From: Bacteroidales bacterium | Lineage (GTDB): Bacteria > Bacteroidota > Bacteroidia > Bacteroidales > UBA3824 | Length of the DNA: 64,000 nucleotides | Assembly: GCA_017541145.1 (NCBI GenBank) | Contig: JAFXZT010000099.1 | Location: 1 to 64,000 of the forward strand | Direction: 5' to 3' | Part shown: positions 9,372-17,581 of the stretch, piece by piece | How positions within the stretch are numbered: the first letter of the stretch is position 1 | How the letters are laid out: each line of letters opens with the position of its first letter | Notes under the pieces: model-generated | Databases searched by the model: none | The model's input: only the letters and a program-made list of their open reading frames with translations | What the model was told of the DNA's origin: nothing | Program-made: the position numbers and the translations under genes

Positions 9372-9773
9372 ATGAGAAAACTAACATTTTTATTCACAAC
9401 ACTATTGCTTTCAGTAATATTTGTTGCAAGTTCATGCAAAAAAAGCGACGACGGCAGTTCTGCTAAATATCTGACCGAAAGTGCATTTGCAAGTTCTACA
9501 TGGACAGGTACGGATTCTGAAGGATACGAAGTAACACTTTCAGTAACTTCCAAATCTAATATGACTCACACATATTATGCTACATCGATTTCCAAAAATA
9601 CCGATGAAAAAACAGAAAAACGTACTGTAAAAATAGAATACAAATTCAACGAATCTACAGGCAAATGGGAAGGTATAGGTGATGACAATTTTGATTATTC
9701 AGGCTCTTTAACAAGCACAAACCAAATGACTCTCTTGATGTCTAAGGGTTCAATCACAATGACGAAAAAATAA
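9372..9773 (+). CDS. Small hypothetical lipoprotein
   Basis: A 133-residue protein with a hydrophobic signal segment followed by the lipobox VASSC, placing the lipidated cysteine at residue 22. The mature part is Ser/Thr-rich with alternating polar and hydrophobic residues, as in small beta-sandwich lipoproteins of Bacteroidota. No family recognised. It has its own -7 box and shares the bidirectional terminator at 9800-9832 with the convergent sensor phosphatase. Confidence 0.8.
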   Translation: MRKLTFLFTTLLLSVIFVASSCKKSDDGSSAKYLTESAFASSTWTGTDSEGYEVTLSVTSKSNMTHTYYATSISKNTDEKTEKRTVKIEYKFNESTGKWEGIGDDNFDYSGSLTSTNQMTLLMSKGSITMTKK

Positions 9774-9799
9774 AAAATTAACAAAATACGACAAAAAAA

Positions 9800-9832
9800 A
9801 ATCCCACATCGTAAGTTTTACAATGTGGGATT
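9800..9832. terminator. Bidirectional intrinsic terminator
   Basis: AATCCCACAT (9800-9809) pairs with ATGTGGGATT (9823-9832). An A-run precedes it and a T-run follows, so it can end both the lipoprotein gene (plus) and the SpoIIE-type gene (minus). Confidence 0.85.
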
Positions 9833-9860
9833 ATTTTTATCTAATTGAAAACTAAAATTT

Positions 9861-12305
9861 CTAATCAGCATCATCGTCAAAGGTTACATCTTCCTCGTCA
9901 TCTTCTGAAATTACGATTCCAACCATCGAAATATCATCTACTTGCTCAAGAGTTCCTTTCCATTCCTGATGTTTTGCAATAAAAAATTCTGACATCTGGT
10001 CAGTACTGAGAGTTGAACCTTCCAAAATAAGTTTTTGAAAATTGTTACGCCCCAACTTTTTACCGTTTTCATATCCGAATTGATCGGCATATCCGTCGGA
10101 ACACATCAAAAGAAAATCTCCTACTTTAAGATTAAATGTATGAGTTTCAAAAACAAAATCAGAATCCGGCGGAATATTTCCAACTGAACATCTGTCAGGC
10201 AAAAGTTTTGTAAGAAATTGATCTCTAACAATATATAACGGACGATAAGCTCCGGCATATTTCAAAATCGTATTTGTAGAATTTATAATTACAAACGACA
10301 AATCCATACCGTCGATACCGCCGACTTTAGAACTTAAATTGCTGACTGACTCATGCAATTTATCATTTAACTGACGGATAAGTTTTCCGGGCGTATCTTC
10401 CACTTTGGCGGATTGAAGAATCTCATCCAAAAACATCTTTCCCAACAAAGAAACAAACGCACCCGGAACACCATGACCTGCACAATCGCAAACCGCAAGA
10501 TATTTACGTCCGAATTTACGACCCATCCAAAAGAAATCGCCTGATACTATGGCTTTTGGAATAATTACTATAAAACTGTTTTTAAAAGCTAACGAAAGTG
10601 ATGACTTGCTGGTCATCAACGCATTCTGAATAACTGACGCATACTCTATCGACTTGGTAACTTCCTTGTTTTTCTGAATAATTTCGTTACGCTGTTTCAT
10701 AATCTCAATTTCGGCTTTCTTAACTACAGAAATATCTGTATCAACCACAACTACTTGATTTACTTCACCATTATCGTTTAGAATAGGAGTAAGTGTTGAC
10801 TGAATCCATAATTCTTTGCCCCACTTATTATAATGTAAAAGTGTAAAAGTAACAGACTTGCCGTCACGAAAAACTTTGTCGTAATAAACAATAGAATTAG
10901 GATTTTTAATTGCAGTTTTATAATATGCTCCCTCGCGAATATATTCTTCTAAAGTATAACCGTAAACTTTTGTAAAACCATTGTTAACCCACGAAATATC
11001 CTGATTTTCATCAATAATCATAACAGAATTGTCGGTACTGCGAACGGCAAGAGACAAACGTTGCAATTCCGAATTTAATGCTTGCAACTCTTTTTGACTC
11101 TCTTTCAGATTGTTATAAGTCTGTTGCAACTTATAATTACGCTCCTCAATCTGTTTTTTGTGATAATTGTTTTTCTTGATATAATTGATATTAACAATAG
11201 AAAATTCAAGATATGTTGCAATATTATGAATAATACTGAGATGATACGGTGTAAAATAATCTTTTTTCAGACTGTGAACCGTAAAAACTCCGATTGTCAT
11301 ATTATTATCATAAAGCGGAACGTAAACCGCTGATCCGAAAAGAGTTGTATCAAGTTTGAACTTTTCGGTATCAATATAATTACCAACCTGATTTTTATAA
11401 TCGGAAATTACTACAGATTTTCTGTTGAGAAACGACCACACAATCAAATTACTCATATTCTCAAGATTATAACGCGCAAAAGGCATAATCTCACCCTTGA
11501 GAACAAACGACGGAAAATCTATACTAGTATGAACAGCATTGTAAACGCCGACTCCGATATCATCAATCTCGAAAAACTTTTTCAACTCGGTATAGGTGTA
11601 CTGTGAAATTTCTTTCATAGAACCACTTTTTATAATAGTCTGTCCCGATTCGCTCAACACGGCTAAATCTTTCAACGTACTATTAAGAGATTCCTGCTGA
11701 CGTTCAAGCTGTTTTTTGGTTTCTTCAAAAACTTTAGTCTTTTCTAAAAGAATTTCTTGAATTTTACTTTTTTCATTCTGAAATCTATTTCTTACACAAT
11801 AAAAAATACAATAGCCAAAACCTAAAAAAACAAGCACATAGAGGATATAGGCAAAAATCGTACGGTAAAACGGACGCTTAACAGTAAATTCAAAAGAAAC
11901 CTCATCGCTGATAACCAAATCGGCGATTCGTGCTTTTACCTTAAACGTGTAAGTACCGTCACGAAGATTACTGTATGAAACCTCGCGCAAGTTTGACCAG
12001 GCTGTCCATTCTGTATCGTAATTCATCAAAAATGTAGAAAACTCCACCAAAGTAGAATATTTCTCACGAGTATCGGCTGTTGCTACAATTTTGATTTTGT
12101 TATGCTCGTAAGGTAAAATTATCTCTCTGTCAAATACCGAATTCCTTTCTCCGTAATAAATACAAGAATCCTTATTAAGATAAATACCTCCTATTCGGCA
12201 ATTCAAATCAGGTACAGCTCCGATATTGATTGCAATACTCTGATTTACACCTGATGAAAGCAGAAACAGAATCAATAAAACTAAAATATGTCGTATAGAA
12301 ACCAT
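9861..12305 (-). CDS. Membrane sensor with Y_Y_Y, GAF, PAS and SpoIIE-type PP2C phosphatase domains
   Basis: An 814-residue signalling protein. A signal peptide (1-25) leads into a short extracytoplasmic part ending in a Y_Y_Y-like domain (about 65-142, with WTAWSNLREVSYSNLRDGTYTFKVKA). A membrane helix follows (149-171), then coiled coil, a GAF-like domain (about 215-375), coiled coil, a PAS domain (about 425-540) and a C-terminal PP2C/SpoIIE phosphatase. The phosphatase keeps the metal-binding aspartates in CDCAGHGVPGAF, CSDGYADQ and VDDISMVGI. The Y_Y_Y domain normally follows a two-component-regulator beta-propeller; that propeller is missing here, so the sensing half is short. It probably dephosphorylates an anti-sigma-factor antagonist or similar partner, which is not nearby. 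The C-terminus is very acidic. Confidence 0.9.
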   Translation of the reverse strand: MVSIRHILVLLILFLLSSGVNQSIAINIGAVPDLNCRIGGIYLNKDSCIYYGERNSVFDREIILPYEHNKIKIVATADTREKYSTLVEFSTFLMNYDTEWTAWSNLREVSYSNLRDGTYTFKVKARIADLVISDEVSFEFTVKRPFYRTIFAYILYVLVFLGFGYCIFYCVRNRFQNEKSKIQEILLEKTKVFEETKKQLERQQESLNSTLKDLAVLSESGQTIIKSGSMKEISQYTYTELKKFFEIDDIGVGVYNAVHTSIDFPSFVLKGEIMPFARYNLENMSNLIVWSFLNRKSVVISDYKNQVGNYIDTEKFKLDTTLFGSAVYVPLYDNNMTIGVFTVHSLKKDYFTPYHLSIIHNIATYLEFSIVNINYIKKNNYHKKQIEERNYKLQQTYNNLKESQKELQALNSELQRLSLAVRSTDNSVMIIDENQDISWVNNGFTKVYGYTLEEYIREGAYYKTAIKNPNSIVYYDKVFRDGKSVTFTLLHYNKWGKELWIQSTLTPILNDNGEVNQVVVVDTDISVVKKAEIEIMKQRNEIIQKNKEVTKSIEYASVIQNALMTSKSSLSLAFKNSFIVIIPKAIVSGDFFWMGRKFGRKYLAVCDCAGHGVPGAFVSLLGKMFLDEILQSAKVEDTPGKLIRQLNDKLHESVSNLSSKVGGIDGMDLSFVIINSTNTILKYAGAYRPLYIVRDQFLTKLLPDRCSVGNIPPDSDFVFETHTFNLKVGDFLLMCSDGYADQFGYENGKKLGRNNFQKLILEGSTLSTDQMSEFFIAKHQEWKGTLEQVDDISMVGIVISEDDEEDVTFDDDAD

Positions 12306-12309
12306 GTTT

Positions 12310-12317
12310 CAAAGGTA
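12310..12317 (-). promoter_or_regulatory. Possible -7 box close to the start codon
   Basis: The minus strand reads TACCTTTG (TAnnTTTG) only 5 bp before the ATG at 12305, which would give an almost leaderless mRNA. No -33 TTG at the expected distance, so this is weak. Confidence 0.35.
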
Positions 12318-12331
12318 TCAAAAAATTTGTT

Positions 12332-12374
12332 AAAAAAAAAGGAAAACAACTTAAATTTTTAAGTTGTTTCCTTT
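12332..12374 (-). terminator. Strong hairpin with minus-strand U-tract upstream of the sensor gene
   Basis: AAAGGAAAACAACTT (12338-12352) pairs with AAGTTGTTTCCTTT (12361-12374) with one bulge; A9 at 12332-12340 gives a U-tract on the minus strand. It lies directly upstream of a minus-strand gene with no minus-strand gene behind it, so it may insulate against antisense transcription or attenuate. Confidence 0.7.
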
Positions 12375-12734
12375 ATAACATTCAATCCTATTACTAAATA
12401 TAATCCGCAAAAAAATGATTTTTTATTATTATGGCAAATAGTTATAATAAATATTGTAAAAAATGTATAATAAATAAATCAAACAATCCAAAAACAGTTT
12501 ATCAACAACGCGAAATTGCCCAAAACTTTCAATTGCAAAATAATAGTAAAAATACAATATTAACAATACCACAAAATAGGGATTTTACTAAAGGGTAAGT
12601 AGCCGTTTTTAGGGATTTTTTATGCATTTTACATGTTAACAACGATAAAAAGTCAAACAAAAATCAAAAAATCCCCCGAAAATCAAAACACGGGAAAATG
12701 TATATTTATTAATAAAAATTTTATTAAAATGATT
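12375..12734. other. AT-rich intergenic region before leuB
   Basis: Highly AT-rich and rich in A-runs. No ORF, repeat or RNA gene is visible apart from the flanking minus-strand terminator and the leuB promoter. Confidence 0.5.
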
Positions 12735-12764
12735 TTGAAAGTTAAAATTAAGAAATTAAATTTG
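12735..12764 (+). promoter_or_regulatory. leuB promoter TTG-N19-TAAATTTG
   Basis: TTG at 12735-12737 and TAAATTTG at 12757-12764, 19 bp apart, is a full match to the Bacteroidota sigma-A consensus, 32 bp before the leuB ATG. Confidence 0.85.
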
Positions 12765-12796
12765 CGAAATATAATTTTTTCTAAACGCTAACAAAG

Positions 12797-13864
12797 ATGA
12801 ATAAACAAATTGCAGTGTTACCCGGCGACGGTATAGGTCCCGAGGTAATTGCCGAAGCGAAAAAGTCGCTTGAAGCAATCGAGAAAATCAGAGGTCACAA
12901 ATTTACATACGTACCGGTACTTGGCGGTGCAGCAGCAATCGACGCAGTAGGCAACCCGATGCCGGACGAAACTATTGATATCTGTAAACAATCTGACGCT
13001 GTACTTTTCGGAGCTTTCGGCAGCCCGAAATACGACAACGATCCCAATGCCAAAGTTCGTCCTGAACAAGGTTTGCTTGCTATCAGAAAAAGACTCGAAC
13101 TTTTTGCAAATATTCGCCCTATTTATACATTTCCGGCTCTTATCCACAAATCTCCTATCAAAAAAGAAATAGTAGAAGGTGCTGATTTTACAGTAGTTCG
13201 CGAACTTACAGGCGGTATGTATTTCGGTATGAAAGGTAGAACCGAAGACGGTAAAACTGCTTTTGACACTAATATATATTCTGTTTACGAAATCGAAAGA
13301 ATATTGAAATGCGCTTTTGACATCGCTATGCAACGCAGAAAAAAACTTCTCGTTGTAGACAAAGCCAACGTACTCGCATCATCAAGACTTTGGAGAGAAG
13401 TGGCTCAAAGAATGGAAAAAGATTATCCTGAAGTTGAAACTTCTTACATGTTTGTTGACAATGCTTCAATGAGAATTGTAACAACTCCAAAAGATTTTGA
13501 CGTAATGGTAACAGAAAACACATTCGGAGATATTCTTACCGACGAAGCTTCTGTAATTACCGGTTCTATGGGTTTGATGCCATCAGCATCTATCGGAGTT
13601 TACACTTCTCTTTTTGAACCTATCCACGGCTCATATCCTCAGGCTGCCGGCAAAAATATTGCAAACCCAATGGCTGCAATTCTCTCTGCTGCAATGCTTT
13701 TGGAAACTGCTTTCGGTCTCAAGGAAGAAGCTCAGATAATAACTGACGCTGTTAACAAAGCCCTTGCAGAAGGCGTAAGAACCGTAGATATTGCAGAAGG
13801 CAAAGCTTACGGCACTAACGAAGTTGGTGAATTTATCAAGAATGCGATTTTAGCAACAAAATAA
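12797..13864 (+). CDS. leuB: 3-isopropylmalate dehydrogenase
   Basis: A 355-residue enzyme of full length for LeuB. It oxidatively decarboxylates 3-isopropylmalate with NAD in leucine synthesis. Motifs: [10 protein letters not shown] at the N-terminus, [21 protein letters not shown] and [11 protein letters not shown] for substrate binding, and [30 protein letters not shown] for the metal and NAD sites. It stands alone with its own promoter and terminator, so leuACD must lie elsewhere. Homologous isocitrate and tartrate dehydrogenases are less likely given the LeuB-type RELTGG loop. Confidence 0.96.
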   Translation: MNKQIAVLPGDGIGPEVIAEAKKSLEAIEKIRGHKFTYVPVLGGAAAIDAVGNPMPDETIDICKQSDAVLFGAFGSPKYDNDPNAKVRPEQGLLAIRKRLELFANIRPIYTFPALIHKSPIKKEIVEGADFTVVRELTGGMYFGMKGRTEDGKTAFDTNIYSVYEIERILKCAFDIAMQRRKKLLVVDKANVLASSRLWREVAQRMEKDYPEVETSYMFVDNASMRIVTTPKDFDVMVTENTFGDILTDEASVITGSMGLMPSASIGVYTSLFEPIHGSYPQAAGKNIANPMAAILSAAMLLETAFGLKEEAQIITDAVNKALAEGVRTVDIAEGKAYGTNEVGEFIKNAILATK

Positions 13865-13883
13865 TTAAAATCTCATAATAGCG

Positions 13884-13925
13884 AATAAGGCTGCTTGAAA
13901 ATATTCTCGCAGCCTTATTTTTTTT
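13884..13925 (+). terminator. leuB terminator
   Basis: AATAAGGCTGC (13884-13894) pairs perfectly with GCAGCCTTATT (13909-13919), followed by a T-run. Confidence 0.9.
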
Positions 13926-13958
13926 ACAAAATATCGAAACTCATTCATTTTTAAATCA

Positions 13959-14035
13959 AAAATAAATCTGCGAGAACTTGATTGAAATAATTTTAAATCA
14001 AAATAGACTTGTGCGAACTGTCGCAGATTTATTTT
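13959..14035. repeat. 15-bp perfect inverted repeat
   Basis: AAAATAAATCTGCGA (13959-13973) and its exact complement (14021-14035) flank a 47-nt loop. TTTTAAATCAAAA occurs as a direct repeat at the left arm and in the loop. No gene inside; position between two terminators suggests a remnant or small mobile element. Confidence 0.7.
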
Positions 14036-14036
14036 G

Positions 14037-14082
14037 AAAAAAAATTACCCCGTACATCCAAGCGTAAGGATGTGCGGGGTAA
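14037..14082 (-). terminator. Terminator of the lipoprotein gene at 14106-14705
   Basis: TTACCCCGTACATCC (14045-14059) pairs with GGATGTGCGGGGTAA (14068-14082) through 15 pairs including one wobble; the A-run at 14037-14044 is the minus-strand U-tract. Confidence 0.9.
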
Positions 14083-14105
14083 AATTAGTAAAAATAAAAG
14101 TTGAT

Positions 14106-14705
14106 TTACTTTGAATCAAAATCAGCGTAAGAAAGAATTCTGTAACTGTCATTGCAACGGTAAATTACAGTTCTCATAACTTTGTACTCAGAAGGAATAT
14201 TGTTAGGATCCTCAAGTTGCCAATCAGAAACCGAAGAATTAATATCTCCTTTCCAACCGGATTTAACTGAATAAACATTCACTTTCAACAACAAAGTGTC
14301 ACCTACAGACTTCATAACTTCATCCACTTTTGAGAATACCAATTCTTCCACATTGGTAGGCATAAACTGATACTTATCACCGGAAGTAAAATCAACATCA
14401 GCTGTATTTTGGTCTTCGTGAATAGAAGTTTTGAAGTATTGAGCCGCTACATCATGAACTTTTTGCTTATCAACCTCCACAAAAGACCCCTTTCCGGTAG
14501 GTGCAAACTCGTTTGGAGAATCAAGATACAATCTTTTTACAGCGAAATCAATCTTCGTAACATCGTCAGGATCAGGACCATTAAAATTAGCAGTGTAAAC
14601 TTCTGACAAATCTGTTAAGAAACTGTTTATTGCTTTTTTGTCAACATCTTTAGAGCAAGATACCAAAGCAAACATGACAGCAACAATAAGTATATATTTT
14701 TTCAT
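14106..14705 (-). CDS. Hypothetical lipoprotein
   Basis: A 199-residue protein whose signal segment ends in the lipobox ALVSC (cysteine 17), so it is probably anchored in the inner or outer membrane. The mature domain is mixed alpha/beta and contains no motif I recognise. Its promoter is TTG-N18-TAATTTTG and it has a dedicated terminator, so it is a monocistronic unit. Confidence 0.8.
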   Translation of the reverse strand: MKKYILIVAVMFALVSCSKDVDKKAINSFLTDLSEVYTANFNGPDPDDVTKIDFAVKRLYLDSPNEFAPTGKGSFVEVDKQKVHDVAAQYFKTSIHEDQNTADVDFTSGDKYQFMPTNVEELVFSKVDEVMKSVGDTLLLKVNVYSVKSGWKGDINSSVSDWQLEDPNNIPSEYKVMRTVIYRCNDSYRILSYADFDSK

Positions 14706-14740
14706 AGTGGCTATAAATTAATATTTTAGATTATATATTG

Positions 14741-14769
14741 CAAAATTATGAATTAATTCCATAACACAA
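14741..14769 (-). promoter_or_regulatory. Promoter TTG-N18-TAATTTTG
   Basis: On the minus strand TTG (14767-14769) and TAATTTTG (14741-14748) are 18 bp apart, upstream of the lipoprotein start at 14705. Confidence 0.75.
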
Positions 14770-14941
14770 AAAAAAATAAAAATAAAAAAAATCAATGTTA
14801 AGCAACGGGATTTGGTTAACATCTGATTAATCAGTGTATTATATACAATTGTTAATTAATTGACATAAAGTACGAATATTTGTTGTATTTATTTAACAAA
14901 ATCTTAATCGAAAAAGTGTTCTGCATAACAGTTTTTCATTA

Positions 14942-14949
14942 TATCTTTG
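14942..14949 (+). promoter_or_regulatory. -7 box TATCTTTG starting a long leader
   Basis: TATCTTTG, with TTC instead of TTG 20 bp upstream (14919-14921). Transcription would start near 14956, leaving an untranslated leader of about 275 nt before the ATG at 15232. Confidence 0.6.
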
Positions 14950-15122
14950 CACCGTAATCAGAAAGGAAATCTGAATACGAAAATTGATAACAAATATACG
15001 TTCTTTGATAAAAAATTCTAAAGGTTTACTTGTTCATCACAACAAACTAATGAATGACACATTATAAACTACATCCTGTTTTGCAAGTTCTGAAAATGAA
15101 TTTACAAAACTTGTAACGAAAT

Positions 15123-15184
15123 GACACTTACTTCGGTAACTGTCAAAAAAATAATTGGACACTCCCCAACACACATAAGGAGTG
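15123..15184 (+). promoter_or_regulatory. Two strong hairpins in the leader of the 18-residue-repeat gene
   Basis: First hairpin 15123-15144: GACA-C-TTAC, loop TTCG, GTAA-C-TGTC, with one C/C mismatch; UUCG is an unusually stable tetraloop. Second hairpin 15160-15184: CACTCC pairs with GGAGTG around a 13-nt loop. Neither is followed by a U-run, so they look like leader structure, not terminators. Confidence 0.6.
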
Positions 15185-15231
15185 AGAGACGAAAACAATA
15201 AATGAGTATTAATTAAAAAAAGCAAAGCATT

Positions 15232-15720
15232 ATGAAAAAGTTAGTAAGCAAAAAAATGATCGCTGTAGCTATGATGGTTGCAGCAACAATGATGAACCCG
15301 GTAAACAGCTATTCAAACGTTAAAATTGACACTCTCAAAGCTGCCAATACAGAAAAAACAACTATCAGCCCTGATGCTGAAGAAGTTATTGAAGAATCTG
15401 CTTTGGAAATCGAAGATTGGATGAGCGAATCAGTTTACACAACTTCAGAAGAAGTTTTGAACATCGAAAACTGGATGAGCGAAAAAATCGACGTTAATTT
15501 CGAAGAATCTCTCAATATTGAAGATTGGATGAGCGAATCTATCTACAACGAAACAGAGGAAACTCTCAATGTAGAAGATTGGATGAGCGAATCAATTTAC
15601 ACTGCTTCAGAAGAAGCTCTCAACGTTGAAGATTGGATGAGTGAAAAACTCTTCACCGAAACTGAAGAACCACTCGAAATCGAAGATTGGATGAGCGATC
15701 CAAATTACTTCAACAAGTAA
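15232..15720 (+). CDS. Secreted acidic protein of six 18-residue EDWMSE repeats
   Basis: A 162-residue protein. Residues 1 to about 27 form a signal peptide. From residue 52 to the end it consists of six repeats of a pattern close to E-E-x-L-N-(I/V)-E-D-W-M-S-E-x-x-Y, with tryptophans at 63, 81, 99, 117, 135 and 153, exactly 18 residues apart. No linker breaks the period and the C-terminus stops soon after the last repeat. The repeats are strongly acidic. Eighteen residues equal five turns of an ideal alpha helix, so W and M could line one face, but structure is not known. Short secreted proteins with related E-x-W-M repeats exist in Bacteroidota as I recall; function unknown. The gene has a long structured leader and a structured 3' region. 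Confidence 0.85.
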   Translation: MKKLVSKKMIAVAMMVAATMMNPVNSYSNVKIDTLKAANTEKTTISPDAEEVIEESALEIEDWMSESVYTTSEEVLNIENWMSEKIDVNFEESLNIEDWMSESIYNETEETLNVEDWMSESIYTASEEALNVEDWMSEKLFTETEEPLEIEDWMSDPNYFNK

Positions 15721-15808
15721 TAAACACGCTGATAAACAACAATTTTAGATTATAAAAAGAATTTAGAGAATTAATAACTTTAGAATTTTTTCTTCACACT
15801 TATTTCAA

Positions 15809-15979
15809 AATCAGAGAACGGACTTTCAGAAAATCTGATTCTGTTTTGGAATTTTAGATATCTGAATTTTTAATTTTAACAACTCTGTTATTTTCACATC
15901 CAAAGTTGTTAAAATAATCAAGTGTATTCTTTCAATGTGAAAGATCATCAGGTCTCAAACGTCCCTCTTGAGCCTGATG
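15809..15979 (+). ncRNA. Structured 3' region or candidate small RNA
   Basis: Three successive stems: AATCAGA/TCTGATT (15809-15840), a perfect 12-bp ATTTTAACAACT pairing (15873-15884 with 15904-15915), and CATCAGG-t-CTCAA with TTGAGCCTGATG (15946-15979, 12 pairs, one bulge). A terminator-like hairpin follows at once. It may be the 3' UTR of the repeat protein gene or a separate processed RNA. Confidence 0.4.
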
Positions 15980-15984
15980 CTGCA

Positions 15985-16013
15985 GGAGTGAAATAATCAC
16001 CCCTTTATTTTTT
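15985..16013 (+). terminator. Terminator closing the structured region
   Basis: GGAGTGA (15985-15991) pairs with TCACCCC (15997-16003) with one mismatch, followed by TTTATTTTTTT. Confidence 0.65.
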
Positions 16014-16086
16014 TCTTTTCTTTTTTAATTTTTCCCATTAAAATTTTTCCTACAAATTTTATCAAAACAAAAATCAATCAATTAGG

Positions 16087-16118
16087 TTGACTAATATTTT
16101 TATTACACGATACTTTTG
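16087..16118 (+). promoter_or_regulatory. Orphan promoter TTG-N21-TACTTTTG
   Basis: TTG (16087-16089) and TACTTTTG (16111-16118) form a full consensus promoter. No ORF follows for 460 bp; a hairpin lies about 20 nt after the expected start. Confidence 0.7.
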
Positions 16119-16142
16119 TTGAAAACATACCACAAAAAAAAA

Positions 16143-16166
16143 GACGCTCATTTCTGAACGTCCTTT
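16143..16166 (+). terminator. Hairpin just after the orphan promoter
   Basis: GACGCTCA (16143-16150) and TGAACGTC (16155-16162) pair with one mismatch around TTTC, followed by CTTTT. A-run upstream makes it usable in both directions. Confidence 0.55.
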
Positions 16167-16501
16167 TATCAATTCACAGCTCTTTTGGAAATGGAGAACT
16201 TTAACCATAAATAATAATTATAAACACATCATCAAAAAAAACTTTTCGAAAAAAAATATTTTAGTAGGTAGCTAGTCTTGTTTTAAGTAAATTTTGGTTT
16301 TTACATCTATATAACACCCAATATGCTGATTTACCCTATGCAAAAAAATGTTAAAAGAAACATCAGAAAATGGTCTACATAGAGGATTGTAAAAAAAGAA
16401 TAGGGTTATCTAAAAACTAGTTTTACATCAAAAAAAAATACAAATATAATATACTGATTATTTTGAAGAATTATTATACATTAAGAAAACACAATTATAA
16501 T
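16167..16501. other. Intergenic region without recognised gene
   Basis: AT-rich. ACCCTAT near 16336 and ATAGGGT near 16402 form a short imperfect inverted repeat. Nothing else supported. Confidence 0.4.
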
Positions 16502-16532
16502 TTGCAGAATAAAATATAAATATATACTTTTG
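16502..16532 (+). promoter_or_regulatory. Promoter TTG-N20-TACTTTTG
   Basis: TTG (16502-16504) and TACTTTTG (16525-16532), 20 bp apart, 49 bp before the small ORF at 16582. It supports that ORF as real. Confidence 0.8.
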
Positions 16533-16581
16533 TCACCGATTAAAAAAAATTATTAACAATAAAAGAAATGATACTACTTTA

Positions 16582-16809
16582 ATGTATACTACAGAACTAG
16601 GAAATACTATAATTTTATCTAATGGAGTAGAATTTACACGTTCTTTTAATAATCATAATGAAAAAGATAATGACGATTTAGTTGCAGTGCAAAATCTGAG
16701 CAAAGATTTTGCTTCGAATTCATTTCATAACGGATATAATGTAGAAAGTTATAAATGGAAGAATCGCAGTCTATATCAAAGATTTACAGATATGCTGCGT
16801 GGTAAATAG
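16582..16809 (+). CDS. Small hypothetical protein, 75 aa
   Basis: A 75-residue hydrophilic protein without signal peptide or membrane segment; Asn/Asp-rich middle and a basic, aromatic C-terminus (KWKNRSLYQRFTDMLRGK). No family recognised. It follows a full consensus promoter and ends 14 bp before an outer-membrane-type protein, with which it is probably co-transcribed up to the terminator at 17468. Confidence 0.6.
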   Translation: MYTTELGNTIILSNGVEFTRSFNNHNEKDNDDLVAVQNLSKDFASNSFHNGYNVESYKWKNRSLYQRFTDMLRGK

Positions 16810-16823
16810 AAAAAAATTTAATT

Positions 16824-17438
16824 ATGATGAAAATATTTTTAATTCTCTTATTTCAATTTATGTTTTTATCGGTATATGCTCAAGATGAGTTTTTGCCCTC
16901 AAATCATGAAATCAGCATTAATTGGGATTTCAAGGGTGATGTAATTTCAAGGAGTATGGGATACCGATACATGTTTTGTAAATATGCAGGAGCCGGTTGT
17001 TATTTTGGATTTTGGCGTGAAATGGAAGCCGGAACTATGATTTCCAAAGAGTTTTGGGAAGATGATAACGGATTATTTAGACTTTTTGTAATGCCTAATA
17101 TTAAAATATGTTCTCCTCATTTTATAGAAACCGAACGTGTTAAAATAAATGTTTTTATTGAGAATTGTATTATGTTCAACAGAAAATTTACAAAAACAAT
17201 AAAAGCATACAATGAAGATTTTTCAGAAAGTTTGGATTGTATATATACTAGCAAATTTTATTCTTATCAGATGTTTTGCGGTATTGGATTAAAATTTTCA
17301 GAAAAAGGGAACATAGGACTGGGATATTCGTTTTCCACTCTAGAATATTCAAAAAAAACAGATTTTTATAATAAGCAAAATCCTATAACAAACGAAAATA
17401 TGGGTGGCTTTTTTTTAGTACTGAACATAAATTTTTAA
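16824..17438 (+). CDS. Predicted outer-membrane beta-barrel or surface protein
   Basis: A 204-residue protein with a signal peptide ending VYAQ. The mature part alternates hydrophobic and polar residues with many aromatics (GYRYMFCKYAGAGCYFGFW, IGLGYSFSTLEYS) and ends FFLVLNINF; the terminal aromatic and the GLGYSF pattern are typical of small outer-membrane barrels. No specific family. Second gene of a two-gene unit with the 75-aa ORF. Two adjacent ATGs (16824, 16827) could serve as start. Confidence 0.65.
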   Translation: MMKIFLILLFQFMFLSVYAQDEFLPSNHEISINWDFKGDVISRSMGYRYMFCKYAGAGCYFGFWREMEAGTMISKEFWEDDNGLFRLFVMPNIKICSPHFIETERVKINVFIENCIMFNRKFTKTIKAYNEDFSESLDCIYTSKFYSYQMFCGIGLKFSEKGNIGLGYSFSTLEYSKKTDFYNKQNPITNENMGGFFLVLNINF

Positions 17439-17467
17439 TTTTTCAGTGTTCAATAAAAAATTTCCCT

Positions 17468-17515
17468 CTACACCGTCGTACTTGTCAATCGACATACGGC
17501 GGTGTAGTTTTTTTT
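17468..17515 (+). terminator. Strong intrinsic terminator
   Basis: CTACACCGTCGTA (17468-17480) pairs with TACGGCGGTGTAG (17495-17507), 13 pairs including one wobble, followed by T8. Confidence 0.93.
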
Positions 17516-17581
17516 AGTAACTAATTCATATAACGAAGTAACAAACCGTAAATATTGGGATATAGACTAAAAGAATTGCAA

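Noticed and set aside
15410..15700. GAAGATTGG, most of the hairpin loop motif, inside the 18-residue-repeat gene
   Set aside because: It is simply the codons for Glu-Asp-Trp in a coding repeat and is not flanked by complementary arms.
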